This document shows, in pieces, positions 63,868-64,000 of a DNA stretch of 64,000 nucleotides. The notes beneath the pieces are model-generated. The model ran no database searches. It worked only from the letters and a program-made list of their open reading frames with translations, and was not told the DNA's origin. The DNA lies in the NCBI GenBank assembly GCA_030752795.1, contig JASMDM010000067.1, positions 124,001-188,000 of the forward strand, written 5' to 3'. Numbering within the stretch: the first letter of the stretch is position 1; each line of letters opens with the position of its first letter. Made by a program: the position numbers and the translations under genes. The DNA comes from SAR202 cluster bacterium. GTDB taxonomy: Bacteria; Chloroflexota; Dehalococcoidia; Lucifugimonadales; UBA1123.

Positions 63868-64000
63868 ATGACCGATCTGTTGCTGAAGGGCGGCGAAGTA
63901 ATCGACCCTTCCCAGGGCATCCGAGAGCGACTCGACGTCGCCGTCACCTACGGCGCGATCACACAATTGGTCGCTAACCTTGAACCTGACGCCGAGACGC
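63868..64000 (+). CDS. amidohydrolase/dihydroorotase-like protein, 5' part (runs off the window)
   Basis: The first 44 residues (MTDLLLKGGEVIDPSQGIRERLDVAV...) match the start of cyclic amidohydrolases; the metal-binding HxH lies beyond the window. GGAAG precedes the ATG by 10 nt. Product class only. Confidence 0.65.
   Translation, partial: MTDLLLKGGEVIDPSQGIRERLDVAVTYGAITQLVANLEPDAET

Noticed and set aside
1-64000. CRISPR array, prophage, IS element or replication origin
   Set aside because: No regularly spaced repeats, transposase, integrase, DnaA-box cluster or phage gene was seen.

Overview
The window is a roughly 60 % GC bacterial chromosome segment with dense genes on both strands, no rRNA or tRNA that I can see, and no phage, IS or CRISPR. 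The best taxonomic hint is the adjacent Agl23-like / DUF2298 ('Chlor_Arch_YYY') membrane protein pair at 44-49 kb, a combination known from Chloroflexota and archaea. With it come an enolase-superfamily enzyme, SMP-30 and DapA-like proteins, MaoC dehydratases, an acyl-CoA dehydrogenase, a class I CoA transferase, many short-sequence lipoproteins and a sortase. I infer a Chloroflexota bacterium (SAR202/Dehalococcoidia-like); the species is not determinable by eye.

Layout. 0-3 kb: small secreted proteins behind trpB, divergent from an FmdB zinc ribbon. 3-5 kb: enolase-superfamily enzyme and a DUF2269 membrane protein. 5-8 kb: a damaged block in which a lipase with an in-frame amber runs directly into a 5'-truncated, frameshifted molybdenum hydroxylase subunit. 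8-18 kb: ornithine cyclodeaminase/methyltransferase pair, rhomboid protease, M6-like metalloprotease lipoprotein, PMT-type glycosyltransferase, site-2 protease and CoA transferase. 18-24 kb: methyltransferase, uvrB, lipoprotein, MIP18/SufT-like protein and Mrp ATPase. 24-27.6 kb: two MaoC-type subunits, a DUF3179 lipoprotein interrupted by UGA at a conserved Cys position, and tgt. 27.6-30 kb: thrC-NIL-MoaD operon behind an apparent attenuator. 30-40 kb: small enzymes, a standalone RAM domain, DapA-like and repeat-bearing lipoproteins, B3/B4 protein, sugar dehydrogenase with an in-frame UGA, LysR regulator, sortase. 40-49 kb: thpR, frameshifted mug, FAD oxidoreductase, YbhN/AglD-like protein, PPOX protein, Agl23/YYY pair. 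49-60 kb: acyl-CoA dehydrogenase, methyltransferase and a four-gene FtsX-type ABC export operon. 60-64 kb: SDR enzyme with a duplicated tail fragment, a stop-interrupted lipoprotein, small proteins and the start of an amidohydrolase.

Three themes stand out. First, the DUF3179 gene looks like a candidate selenoprotein (UxxC in place of CxxC, with a SECIS-like hairpin 22 nt downstream). Second, several other genes carry single lesions (two ambers, one UGA, three frameshifts), so sequencing error or gene decay has to be excluded before the recoding idea is accepted. Third, the thrC-NIL-MoaD operon combines a sulfur carrier, a NIL domain and threonine synthase under an intrinsic terminator in its leader, which suggests amino-acid-controlled sulfur incorporation at the threonine/methionine branch.
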